Positions 17,598 to 26,661 of a stretch of DNA of 64,000 bases are shown here, piece by piece (positions within the stretch are counted from its first letter, which is position 1; every line of letters starts with the position of its first letter). The notes below the pieces were generated by a model. It was given only the letters and a program-made list of their open reading frames with translations, made no database searches and had not been told where the DNA came from. Origin of the DNA: Borreliella californiensis (GTDB taxonomy: Bacteria > Spirochaetota > Spirochaetia > Borreliales > Borreliaceae); NCBI RefSeq assembly GCF_014205885.1, contig NZ_JACHFB010000001.1, forward strand, positions 372,001 through 436,000, read 5' to 3'. A program made the position numbers and the translations under genes.

Positions 17598-18223
17598 TAA
17601 TAATTTGGCCTTTGTTTAAAAAATGCTTTGGTTTCGTCAATTCTTAGCAGTTCTTTTTTAATAATGTCATAGTAATTAAGCTCTTTAAGAGAAATTTTAT
17701 GATATTCGTCTTTCCAGTTTGTTATTCCGTCGTTTTCCAGCTTAACAGATTTGTAATTTTCAAGTTTTTTGTGGTATTTTAGTGCTTCATTGTAGTAATT
17801 AATAGCCATTTTATATAATTTTTTTGATTTTTCTAGATTGAGAATAATTCCATTTTTTTCTGGAGTTTTAAAAAAATATAAATTTCTTGTATCGAATAGA
17901 TCTCCCAAGTGTAAATTTTGTTTAACTAGAAGCAAGTTTACATGCATTTTGAAAAGAAGTTTGTATTTTGCCCACTGTTCTTTCGTTTCTATTTTAGTTA
18001 ATGAGTATTTTGGATTTCCAAATGGGTATTTTAAGGCTTTTTGTAGAAAAAATATATTTTTTTTGTAGTTTTCAGGTTTTTTTTTCATTTGAGAGTTAAA
18101 GATTACATACCATTGTTCTGCATAATAAAATTTGGACGATGCATTTATCTTTTCAGCTGCTACTAAAAGAAGTAAAATTAAATTTATTTTGAAAGTGACA
18201 TTTTTAAAGATATAATTAATCAT
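17594..18223 (-). CDS. exported protein of unknown function
   Basis: 209 residues; residues about 12-29 (INLILLLLVAAEKINAS) look like a signal peptide, and the mature part is strongly basic and Tyr/Lys-rich with helical segments (KSKKLYKMAINYYNEALKYHKKLENYKS resembles a TPR helix pair). It overlaps the end of tdk by four bases, tail to tail, and lies downstream of tmk. The ATG lies at the exact centre of a perfect 28-bp palindrome and has no visible ribosome site. Position of BB0792 in B31; function unknown. Confidence 0.72.
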   Translation of the reverse strand: MINYIFKNVTFKINLILLLLVAAEKINASSKFYYAEQWYVIFNSQMKKKPENYKKNIFFLQKALKYPFGNPKYSLTKIETKEQWAKYKLLFKMHVNLLLVKQNLHLGDLFDTRNLYFFKTPEKNGIILNLEKSKKLYKMAINYYNEALKYHKKLENYKSVKLENDGITNWKDEYHKISLKELNYYDIIKKELLRIDETKAFFKQRPNYY

Positions 18224-18237
18224 ATGATTAATTATAT
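18210..18237. repeat. 28-bp perfect palindrome over a start codon
   Basis: A perfect palindrome with CATATG at its centre (18221-18226). The ATG of the minus-strand gene at 18223 begins at the centre, and the outer edge is the last base of the tmk stop codon. In mRNA it can fold into a 12-bp stem with a 4-base loop that hides the start codon. Confidence 0.85.
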
Positions 18238-18845
18238 TAGAATTTTATTAGATTAAAAATTTTTTTTGCGTTTTTATCTAAATTATCTTTTATTGAATTG
18301 TCAATATAAATCACATTAATTTTTTTTTCTAGTTTTTTAAATATTTTTAAGTATTTTAGAGCAATTTGTTCAAAAGTTTTGTATGTTTCAAGTTCAAAAA
18401 GATCACCTTGTGCTCTATTTTTTTGTATTCTTTCATAAGCTATATTTGGGTCTGTTTCAATAAAGAATACTTTTTCTGGCAATGGAAAATTTTTATTTAA
18501 TTCATATCCCAATTTTCCTTGATAGGCAATTGATGAAAATAAATAGCGATCAGTTATTATTTTTATGGATTTTGTGTTTAAAATTTCTAGTATTCCACCT
18601 TTTTTATATAAATGATCATGTCGATCTGCAGCATAAAGATATGCAAATGTTGATTCGTTTAAAGGATTTTCAAAATTCATTAATTGTTCTCTTATCATTT
18701 CTCCAATTATTCCGCTTGATGGTTCTTTTGTAAAATAATACCTTGATTCATCTTTGCAAAGAGCTTTCAGTTTATTGGTGATGCTTGTTTTTCCGCTTCC
18801 ATCAATTCCTTCTATGCAATAAAAGTTTTTCAATATTTTAATCAC
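18237..18845 (-). CDS. tmk: thymidylate kinase
   Basis: dTMP to dTDP. 202 residues from a GTG start. FYCIEGIDGSGKTSITNKL carries the P-loop (residues 13-20), TDRYLFSSIAYQGK includes the conserved DR(Y/H) motif, and the LID region follows at about 142-150. Diverges from tamB across a 35-bp inverted repeat. With tdk it forms a dTTP salvage pair. Confidence 0.95.
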   Translation of the reverse strand: MIKILKNFYCIEGIDGSGKTSITNKLKALCKDESRYYFTKEPSSGIIGEMIREQLMNFENPLNESTFAYLYAADRHDHLYKKGGILEILNTKSIKIITDRYLFSSIAYQGKLGYELNKNFPLPEKVFFIETDPNIAYERIQKNRAQGDLFELETYKTFEQIALKYLKIFKKLEKKINVIYIDNSIKDNLDKNAKKIFNLIKF

Positions 18846-18890
18846 AAATATTTTTTTCTTCCTTTCTTTTGATATTAATAATAATTAGGT

Positions 18891-18925
18891 TATCGATAAT
18901 TATTATATAATAATAATTATCGATA
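18891..18925. repeat. 35-bp inverted repeat between tmk and tamB
   Basis: Two perfect 16-base arms (each with TATCGATAATTATTAT or its complement) and a 3-base spacer. It ends nine bases before the tamB ATG and lies about 45 bases upstream of tmk. Both arms include ATCGAT. It could be an operator or a leader hairpin for tamB; there is no terminator-like T tract. Confidence 0.8.
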
Positions 18926-18934
18926 TATGAGTTT

Positions 18935-21900
18935 ATGAATTTGTTGTTTTTGAGAAATAAGACATTTTTATTATTGATTTTACCATTTTTTATTTTTGTT
19001 TTAATAATTTTTTTCATTAATCTATTTGTTCAAGTTCAAATTTATTCTGCAAAGTTTTTTGCTATAAAATATCTTGAATCAAAATTTGGCTTTAGTATTA
19101 AATATGATAAAATTTCACCTTATTTCTTGTCGTCAATCAAGATAGACGGTTTAGAGTTAAGCTTGGATGGAAAAGATAAAATATTAATAGATATTGTCAG
19201 AGTAGATTTAAATCTGTTTAAATTAATTTTAGGCGATGAAAATATTATTTTAAATGTTTATGTTAAAGGGAGTAATTTTAATTTTGATATAAATGATTTT
19301 AGTTTATCTAGTGATTTTAATCCTAGCAATGCTCATTCTGACAATGGCAATGTAATTTTAAATAAAATTTTAAACTATCTTTATAGATTAAATATTAATT
19401 TAGAAAATATTAATATTAATATTAAGCTTAATAATAGTAGTTGGTTGAATTTTAAAGTTAAAAATTTTTCCTTAAGTACTGTAGATGAGGATTTTTTATT
19501 TAGTTCTGTAGTTGATTTTAGTGTTGTTAAAAATTTAGAAATTAATTTACCGTCTGAAAGAGTTGATGATGGAATTTTAGATTCAACTTTCTATTTTGAG
19601 GGGAAATTCAAAAAAGGCTTTAAGGATGGTTATGTTAATTTTAGTTTTTTTGAGCTTAAAACAAGTTATTTTTCTTTGCTTGAGCAAGGATTTCAAATAA
19701 ATTATTCAAAAGGAAATTTAAAAATTTTCAATTTACGAAGAGAGAATTTTGATTTTAATTTAAGTTATGACAAGGCCAATGGTTTTGTCCGATTAGATGC
19801 TTTATTTTTCAATATTAATCTTTTAGATTGGATTAAGCTAAACAAAGGCTTTGAAATTTATAAAGATTATTTTGATATAAGTTTAAATGGTCAATTGGCA
19901 TTTTCTTATGATTTTAAGGATAAAGATTTAAGATATGCAGGAATAATAGATTCGTCTTTAAATATAGATACCATAGGCAAGGAAATTCAAGGCTTACAGC
20001 TTGAAATCAAGGGGGATGATAGAATTGTAAGTGTTAAGAATGCTTTTTTAAAGCTTAAAAGGGGGGTTGTAAACTATAAGGGTTATTATTCTTTGAAAGA
20101 GCTGCTTCCAATAGGACGTCTTAACTTTAAGTCTGCAAAAATTTTAAACTTTAACGATCTAAATGGGTATTTGGATTTTAATAAAGATAAAGATATTTTT
20201 TCGGTTAAGTCTGATAATTTTAGTCTTGGAAATCTTAGTTTTCAAAATTTAAGTTTAAAAACTTCTTTTTTAAAGGATAAAATTTTTGTTGACTATTTGA
20301 TTTATTTAGAAAATAAAAACTCTCAAATTTCTTTAAAAGGAGATCTTAATGATGAAGAATTTTCTCTTAATTTGGGCATTAAAGAATTTCCTTTGCTTTT
20401 TTTAAAAGAAGTTATTCCTAGTTCTCACTTAATAAATTTTTTACCCAGGACTTTATTTTCAGGCAAATATTTAAATTTAGTTTCTGATTTTAGTTTAAAT
20501 AAATTTGATTATCGTAAAAATAAATTAAAAAAATTCAATTTAATGGTATTTTCAAAGTTAAACAATTTCAAATTTGTGCTTGATGCTAGTGGAGAAAAAA
20601 AAATTTACAAATCAAACAATTTTGATTTGCAGTATAATGATCACAATTTGCATTCCAGTTTGTTTGTTGAACTATTTGAAAGTGGATTTAATATTAGTAC
20701 TAATTTTTCTTATTTGAACAAAGTTTATCCTTTGCAGTTTAATGTTAATTTTAAAGATAAGTTTATTGTTGCCGAATCTCCTCTTGGTATCAAATTAGAT
20801 TTTAATTATTTTGATTCTAAAATAGTTTATGCCCTTAATGTTAATGATTTTAGGGTTTATAATAAAACTTCTGATCTTTTGATAAATATAAATTTTCATG
20901 GGAACCATTTAGGCCTTAATGAAGATTTGAAATTTAAAATAGATAAGTTTAATATAATAAAGTCTTCGAAAATACCTGCCTATAATTTTAATTTTGGTTT
21001 TAAGGGTTTATATGAATATGATAGATTATACATTTCTGATGTTAAACTTGTAAACAAACTTTCAAATTTACAAGGATATGGACAATTCAATTTAAAAGAT
21101 AATTTTAATGGAAGTTTAAATTTATTTTCTAGCTTAAATTCAGAGAGATATTTTTTAGGGATTAATTCCGATGAATATGGAAGTTATTTTTTGCTTAAAT
21201 TTCAAGACTTAGATTTTTACAATTTTAATTCTTTATCCCTTTTAGAAGGAAAGGTTAATGGTAATTTTTTGCTAAATTTTAAAAAGAATGATTTTAAAAA
21301 TTATTCTTTGAGTGGATATCTTGAGGCAGATAAATTAACTTTATTGGGTATTCCCGTTCAGTTTTCTATGAATTTAGGATTATTGGACAATAAGCTTAAC
21401 ATATATGATATAAAAGCCAAGCGTAATAAAAAAGAGTTTCTTAATGGGAGCCTAAGATATGATCTAAGCAGTTCTATAGGCGTATCTAATATGGCTTTTA
21501 ATAGCGACTTGTTTTCCTACAAGTTTAATGCAAATTTTAGAAACTTCCAAAGTGAAGATGCAGAGCAATTTGGAGTTTTGAAAACCAAAACAGAGGGCGA
21601 ATTTTTCTTTAGAGATATTAAATATAAAAATGAATTTTTATCCAATCTTACGATTGAATTTAGTAATGATTTTGAAAAATTTAATATGACTTCAATTGAT
21701 TATGACCTTATTAATGTTTTATACCATTATGGCAATGGAGAATATAGCTTTATTTTAAAAGATTATTTGCCTTTTAGTTTTAATTCCTCAGGCAAAATAA
21801 TTAAAAATAAAATTCTTGGAAGTGTAAGAGATATTAAATTTGATTCAAAAATAATCACCAAAGATTTTTTGGATTCACATTCTTTATTTAATGTTGACAA

Positions 21901-23335
21901 TCATTTTATTCTTTATGATCTTATTTTAAATGGTGAATTTAATATTGATGGGGATTTGTATAATCCTAATATTAATGGAAATTTAAATATTCAAGAAGGA
22001 TCAATTAGCACTGAATATTTAAGAGCTTCTAGAAAGTTTGGTGGTGATAGAGCTTTAGAAGTATTTAATATGCCGGTTGAAATTCAAGATAATAAAATTA
22101 TATTTAGTAATGAGTTTAACCTAGATCGATATTCTAAGATTTTTGTTTCTACTAGTTTAAATTTAAACTTTTTAAGTGATACTATTATTGATTATTACAA
22201 AATAGATATTAATGTGACTGGTAGAACGGGAGTTCCTATTAAATTTGACAAAATTGCCTTAAGCTTTACAGGCTATGCTTTAGGCGATTTTTCAATCGAA
22301 GGAAATGCTGATGAAATTATGTTTAAAGGCATTTTAAATATTTCAAATGCTTGGGTTTATTCTCTTGAAAGTTCTGTTGTTGATTTATTAATAAATCCTT
22401 TCAAGCGAGCAAAAAGATTACAAACAGTTGATATTAATCTTCTAGATTTTGATATTTTAACTGATCTTGAGATAAATTTTGACAGTGGTGTTACTTTTCA
22501 TTGGCCAGATAGTAATATTTCTTTTTTACAAGCCACTATTTCAAGAGGGGATAAACTTATAATAAAATCTGATACAAAAACAGATGATTTTATTATTAAG
22601 GGAGATTTGAATATTGCAAGTGGTTTTGTTAATTATAATAATAAAAAATTTATCTTTAAAAGCGGTTCTTATATATCCTTTAATGAGAGTAGAACTAAAT
22701 TTGATCCATGGATAAAGGCGGAGGCTACAAATACTATTAAGGATAGAAATGATAAACTGCTTGTTACAATAAGTATTGATAGTCCTTTAAGTTTATGGAA
22801 AATTGAGTTTATGTCTTACCCTTCTAGAAATGAGCAGGAGATTAAATATTTGCTTTCAGGTTCAACAATAGGGTCGGCTGAGGGAGGATTGCGATCGGCA
22901 GGGACTAATGCTGCTGAAATGGCAATTGGAATAGTAAGTGACATTGCTCTTGATTTTTTAATTCAACCCATTGAAGATTATATGCGTTCTGTATTAAACT
23001 TAGACTTGTTGAGTATAAAGACAGATATATTGAAGAATTCTATTAATAGTAATTTTTTCAAAATCGGGAATCCTACTTTTGTTGATGTTCTTGACAATAC
23101 AAGTGTTAAGGTAGGCAAATATCTGGTTGAGGGTGTTTTTATTAGTGGGGGTTTTGGATTTTTGAAAGAACAAATGACTCCTTTTTCAAAAGATTTAAAT
23201 TTTGTTATTAATTTGGGTATTGAGTTTGATTCTCCATTTTTTTTGGTTAATTATGAGTTTGATTACAATTTTATGAAAAAAGGTTTAGATGGAATAGGAA
23301 ATAATATAGGCATTTCTTGGAAATTTAAATATTAA
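18935..23335 (+). CDS. tamB: TamB-like envelope translocation/lipid-transport protein
   Basis: 1466-residue AsmA/TamB family protein. One N-terminal membrane anchor (about residues 10-32) is followed by a very long beta-rich repetitive body. The conserved TamB C-terminal domain (DUF490) includes GDLNIASGFVNYNNKKFIF, then LLSGSTIGSAEGG and the final GIGNNIGISWKFKY. TamB proteins bridge inner and outer membranes as a groove. In B. burgdorferi, TamB has been reported to interact with BamA, whose gene follows after 17 bases. No clear ribosome site precedes the ATG. Confidence 0.9.
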   Translation: MNLLFLRNKTFLLLILPFFIFVLIIFFINLFVQVQIYSAKFFAIKYLESKFGFSIKYDKISPYFLSSIKIDGLELSLDGKDKILIDIVRVDLNLFKLILGDENIILNVYVKGSNFNFDINDFSLSSDFNPSNAHSDNGNVILNKILNYLYRLNINLENININIKLNNSSWLNFKVKNFSLSTVDEDFLFSSVVDFSVVKNLEINLPSERVDDGILDSTFYFEGKFKKGFKDGYVNFSFFELKTSYFSLLEQGFQINYSKGNLKIFNLRRENFDFNLSYDKANGFVRLDALFFNINLLDWIKLNKGFEIYKDYFDISLNGQLAFSYDFKDKDLRYAGIIDSSLNIDTIGKEIQGLQLEIKGDDRIVSVKNAFLKLKRGVVNYKGYYSLKELLPIGRLNFKSAKILNFNDLNGYLDFNKDKDIFSVKSDNFSLGNLSFQNLSLKTSFLKDKIFVDYLIYLENKNSQISLKGDLNDEEFSLNLGIKEFPLLFLKEVIPSSHLINFLPRTLFSGKYLNLVSDFSLNKFDYRKNKLKKFNLMVFSKLNNFKFVLDASGEKKIYKSNNFDLQYNDHNLHSSLFVELFESGFNISTNFSYLNKVYPLQFNVNFKDKFIVAESPLGIKLDFNYFDSKIVYALNVNDFRVYNKTSDLLININFHGNHLGLNEDLKFKIDKFNIIKSSKIPAYNFNFGFKGLYEYDRLYISDVKLVNKLSNLQGYGQFNLKDNFNGSLNLFSSLNSERYFLGINSDEYGSYFLLKFQDLDFYNFNSLSLLEGKVNGNFLLNFKKNDFKNYSLSGYLEADKLTLLGIPVQFSMNLGLLDNKLNIYDIKAKRNKKEFLNGSLRYDLSSSIGVSNMAFNSDLFSYKFNANFRNFQSEDAEQFGVLKTKTEGEFFFRDIKYKNEFLSNLTIEFSNDFEKFNMTSIDYDLINVLYHYGNGEYSFILKDYLPFSFNSSGKIIKNKILGSVRDIKFDSKIITKDFLDSHSLFNVDNHFILYDLILNGEFNIDGDLYNPNINGNLNIQEGSISTEYLRASRKFGGDRALEVFNMPVEIQDNKIIFSNEFNLDRYSKIFVSTSLNLNFLSDTIIDYYKIDINVTGRTGVPIKFDKIALSFTGYALGDFSIEGNADEIMFKGILNISNAWVYSLESSVVDLLINPFKRAKRLQTVDINLLDFDILTDLEINFDSGVTFHWPDSNISFLQATISRGDKLIIKSDTKTDDFIIKGDLNIASGFVNYNNKKFIFKSGSYISFNESRTKFDPWIKAEATNTIKDRNDKLLVTISIDSPLSLWKIEFMSYPSRNEQEIKYLLSGSTIGSAEGGLRSAGTNAAEMAIGIVSDIALDFLIQPIEDYMRSVLNLDLLSIKTDILKNSINSNFFKIGNPTFVDVLDNTSVKVGKYLVEGVFISGGFGFLKEQMTPFSKDLNFVINLGIEFDSPFFLVNYEFDYNFMKKGLDGIGNNIGISWKFKY

Positions 23336-23352
23336 ATTGTTAAGAGGTTAAG

Positions 23353-25818
23353 ATGGGTTCAATTAGAGGTTTGTTTTTTGTAAGTTTTTTAATATTTTTT
23401 GTTGTTTTTAGTTTTGGTCAAGTTGAAAATTACAAAGGGAAAATAATAAAGGGTATTAATTTTGAAGGACTTAAGAATAAGAAGGAGAGAGATTTTATTG
23501 ATATTTTAAAACCTTACATTGGCGTGGAATATTCTAATGAAATTTTTGATAAATTGCAAGTTGATCTTTATTCTCTTGATTATTTTTCTGGGCTTATTAA
23601 GCCTCTGTTTAAAATAGACGGCGAAGACCTTTTTATCACATTTATTGTAAAAGAAAAATCTTTAGTTAACTCTGTTGTTTTTTCTGATAGCAGCAGAGTT
23701 TTTTGGAATAGTGAACTTGTTGAGAAGGTGAATATTAAGACCAATGAGCCTTTAAATCTTGCAAGTGTTAATAAGGGTATTGACAAACTTGAAGAGATGT
23801 ATAAAGACATGGGATATCTTGATGTTTCTGCAAATTTTGAAATAAAAGAAGAAGGAAATTTAGTTGATATTATTTTTAATATATTAGCCGGACCCAAATA
23901 TGTTGTTAAAGGGATTGACTTTGAAGGAAATTTAAGCTTTAAAAGCAGTACTTTGAGAAAGTCTTTAGCATCAAGAGTAGTATCTCTTTTCTCAGATGGC
24001 AAATATTTAAAAAGCAATGTTGATAAGGACAAGCGTCAATTAGAGTCTTTTTATAAAAATAATGGATATATTGATGTTAAGATTATCAATAGTACTGTTG
24101 ATATTAAAGATTCCCTTAAAGATCCCAAAAGACCGGAAAAGGAAGTTTTTTTGAAATATTCCCTTTTGGAAGGCAATGTTTTTAGATTCGGAAAGCTTGA
24201 AATTTCTGGTAATTCAGTTTTTAGTCTAGAGGAATTAAAAAGCTTTATTACCTTTAGCGAAGGTGATGTTTTTAATGATTCTAAATTTGAACAAGATTTT
24301 GCTAAAATTAAGGAAGGTTATTTTAAAGAGGGGTATATTTTTACAGAAATTATTCCTTCACAAAAGATAAGAGGGGAGTTTGTTGATTTGTTAATTAAAA
24401 TTTCAGAAAAGGATAAAGCCCATATTGAGTCTATTACTGTTTCTAAAAATAAAAATACAGCTTCGCATGTAATACTTAGAGAGATTCCTCTTCAAGAAGG
24501 AGATGTTTTTAGTTTAGATAAGTTTAAGATGGGCATGGCAAATTTACAGCAGCTTGGTTATTTTTCAAATGTAATTCCCGATATTGTTCCAGGCAATACA
24601 GAAGGACTTATGAAGATAAATTTAAACATTGAGGAGCGAGCAACAAGTAATTTTGGATTTGGTATGAATTTTGGAGGCAATTCAAATTCTTCGTTTCCAT
24701 TTTCAGTATTTGGGCAATGGGAGCTTTCTAATTTTTTAGGCGAAGGCTATTATTTTGCTGCAAGACTAAATTTATCTTTTTTAGAGCAAAGCCTTAGTTT
24801 GACATTTAGAGATAATTGGTTTTTCCAGAAAAGATGGACTGTAGGTGGATTTATAGATTTTTCACATTCTGTTAATACTGCTTATCAGGATATTAATGGA
24901 CCTATTTTTTCTGGCAAAAGGGAAGTTCCTGATCCATTTACAAGTTGGGAAGAATATCGAGATGCTAAAAGCTTTTCTGATTTTAATGCCATGAATTATT
25001 CTTTACTTAAACTTAGTTTTGGAGGGTTTACCGGGTATACTTTTTCTAATTATCTTGGTAAGCAAACTCTTCTTGGCACTTTGCAAACCGCTTTAAAATA
25101 TGTTTTTTATGACAATGAGGTTAACAGGCCTTCAAATTATTATTTAAGAGATAATTATAAAACTTTTAGATTTGAAAATTCTCTTAGTTTGAGTGCGGCT
25201 TGGGATACAAGAAATTCTACCTCTTTATCTAATAATGGATTTTTACTTAAGCAGCAGTTTGATTTTTTTGGTGGATTTTTATTTGGTCAGAGCCATTTTG
25301 TTAAATCTTCTACAACCTTTGAGAGATATTTTTCTCTTTTAGGATATGAGGATGTGTTTACCCCTTATTTTGATATTATTTTGACCCTAAGGAGCGTCTA
25401 TTCAAATATATTGCCTCCTCTTGGTAATGGTTTTGAAATTGAAATTCAGCCCCATCACCACATAGTTCTTAGTGAAAATTTTATGCAGGCTAGAGGTTGG
25501 GGGATTTTGAAAAATATTTATAGTTCTTTTGTAAATACTGTGCAAATATCTATTCCTTTGTTAAAAAATATTTTAGTTTGGGATGCTTTTTTTATAGATT
25601 TTGCTTCCTATTCTTTAGAGGGGCAAGAGAATTCTTTGTTTAGGCCTTTTAGTAGTTTTGCCTTTAGCTGGGGAACTGGAATTAGAAGTCTTTTGCCTCA
25701 ATTGCCGTTGTCTTTTGTGATAGCTTATCCTTTTTATTTTGACAATGATAAAGTTAACAGTTATTACAAATATTTTTCTGGATTTAAATTTTTCTTAGGA
25801 ATTGAAATGAGATATTAA
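23353..25818 (+). CDS. bamA: outer-membrane protein assembly factor BamA
   Basis: 821 residues. Signal peptide about 1-22 (ending FSFG), five POTRA repeats to about residue 430, and then a C-terminal Omp85 barrel starting near FGFGMNFGGNSN. The protein ends FFLGIEMRY, a barrel with a terminal aromatic residue. It inserts barrel proteins into the outer membrane. The AAGAGG ribosome site precedes the ATG. Order tamB-bamA-skp makes an outer-membrane biogenesis block. Confidence 0.95.
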   Translation: MGSIRGLFFVSFLIFFVVFSFGQVENYKGKIIKGINFEGLKNKKERDFIDILKPYIGVEYSNEIFDKLQVDLYSLDYFSGLIKPLFKIDGEDLFITFIVKEKSLVNSVVFSDSSRVFWNSELVEKVNIKTNEPLNLASVNKGIDKLEEMYKDMGYLDVSANFEIKEEGNLVDIIFNILAGPKYVVKGIDFEGNLSFKSSTLRKSLASRVVSLFSDGKYLKSNVDKDKRQLESFYKNNGYIDVKIINSTVDIKDSLKDPKRPEKEVFLKYSLLEGNVFRFGKLEISGNSVFSLEELKSFITFSEGDVFNDSKFEQDFAKIKEGYFKEGYIFTEIIPSQKIRGEFVDLLIKISEKDKAHIESITVSKNKNTASHVILREIPLQEGDVFSLDKFKMGMANLQQLGYFSNVIPDIVPGNTEGLMKINLNIEERATSNFGFGMNFGGNSNSSFPFSVFGQWELSNFLGEGYYFAARLNLSFLEQSLSLTFRDNWFFQKRWTVGGFIDFSHSVNTAYQDINGPIFSGKREVPDPFTSWEEYRDAKSFSDFNAMNYSLLKLSFGGFTGYTFSNYLGKQTLLGTLQTALKYVFYDNEVNRPSNYYLRDNYKTFRFENSLSLSAAWDTRNSTSLSNNGFLLKQQFDFFGGFLFGQSHFVKSSTTFERYFSLLGYEDVFTPYFDIILTLRSVYSNILPPLGNGFEIEIQPHHHIVLSENFMQARGWGILKNIYSSFVNTVQISIPLLKNILVWDAFFIDFASYSLEGQENSLFRPFSSFAFSWGTGIRSLLPQLPLSFVIAYPFYFDNDKVNSYYKYFSGFKFFLGIEMRY

Positions 25819-25825
25819 TTATATC

Positions 25826-26371
25826 ATGGAGAAATTTGTGTTTTTTTTGATTTTACCATTGTTTTTTTTATTATCTTTTAATGTTTTTTCGATAGATGTT
25901 ATTAAAATAGGAATTGTTGATTTTGATAGAATTGTGATTGAGGTTTTAAATCCTCAATTGAAGGCTAATCTTGATCAAATAAAGAATCGGTATCAAGAAC
26001 AAATAAATATGTTAAATTTAGAGCTTAAGAATTTAAGACAAATGTATGATAAATCGATTGCTGATAATGATTTAGATAATGCAAGATCTTTTGGGAACCA
26101 ATATAATTTAAAAGTTGATGAGCTAAAGAGAGTGTCTGGTTTGGCAAAGAATAATTTAGAGCAGCAGAGGTTGGCCAATATGAATAGTTTAAATAATAAT
26201 AGTGAATCTTTAAGCAAAATACTTCGTGGTATTCAATATGTTGCAGAAATTAATGGCTTTTCTTTGATTATGAAAAAAAATAATCCCTATATTCTTTACC
26301 ACAATAGCACTGTTGATATAACAGCCGATGTTGTTAAGCATCTTTTAGAAAAGGACAATAAAAATCCTTAA
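25826..26371 (+). CDS. skp: OmpH/Skp-family periplasmic chaperone
   Basis: 181 residues with a signal peptide (about 1-22), the OmpH start IKIGIVDFDRIV, then a long coiled-coil (LDQIKNRYQEQINMLNLELKNL onward) and a C-terminal beta segment (YVAEINGFSLIMKKNNPYILYHNSTVDIT). Skp carries unfolded outer-membrane proteins to BamA, whose gene precedes it by seven bases, a conserved arrangement. Identity with true Skp rests on pattern and context. Confidence 0.87.
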   Translation: MEKFVFFLILPLFFLLSFNVFSIDVIKIGIVDFDRIVIEVLNPQLKANLDQIKNRYQEQINMLNLELKNLRQMYDKSIADNDLDNARSFGNQYNLKVDELKRVSGLAKNNLEQQRLANMNSLNNNSESLSKILRGIQYVAEINGFSLIMKKNNPYILYHNSTVDITADVVKHLLEKDNKNP

Positions 26372-26661
26372 AGACTTTTCCTTTCAAGGTATTTGCTTTC
26401 TTTTTTAAATCTATAATATTCTGTTCCAAAATAAGTCTAAATTTAACTTAAGCAAAAATTATTGCTTATTGTGAAAATTTTTTTGCAAATTTTTTAAAAT
26501 TTAACTGAATTTAAAGCAGCAGATTTTTTAATAACCAGATAGCGTGTAATTGTATAAAACATTGCTTTTAGAGTCTTTTTATCATATTATATTCTTTCTT
26601 TTTAATTGAATTATATTTATTTTATAATATCAATTGTAATTCAATATTATTTAGGAAGCAT
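26372..26661. other. 290-base gene-free stretch between skp and mutS
   Basis: The longest gap in the window, very AT-rich. It holds a small stem AAGCAA/TTGCTT (around 26454-26471) and, close to mutS, TATAAT at 26633-26638 without a good -35 box. No ORF, tRNA or known RNA family was seen. The mutS promoter is probably here. Confidence 0.4.

Noticed and set aside
18891..18925. Telomere-like or telomere-resolution (ResT) site
   Set aside because: Borrelia telomeres are hairpins with defined boxes and spacing. This repeat lies inside the chromosome between two intact genes and I could not match those boxes.
26454..26471. Small RNA or terminator after skp from the AAGCAA/TTGCTT stem
   Set aside because: Six-base A/T-rich stem without a T run; no promoter or conserved core that I could identify.
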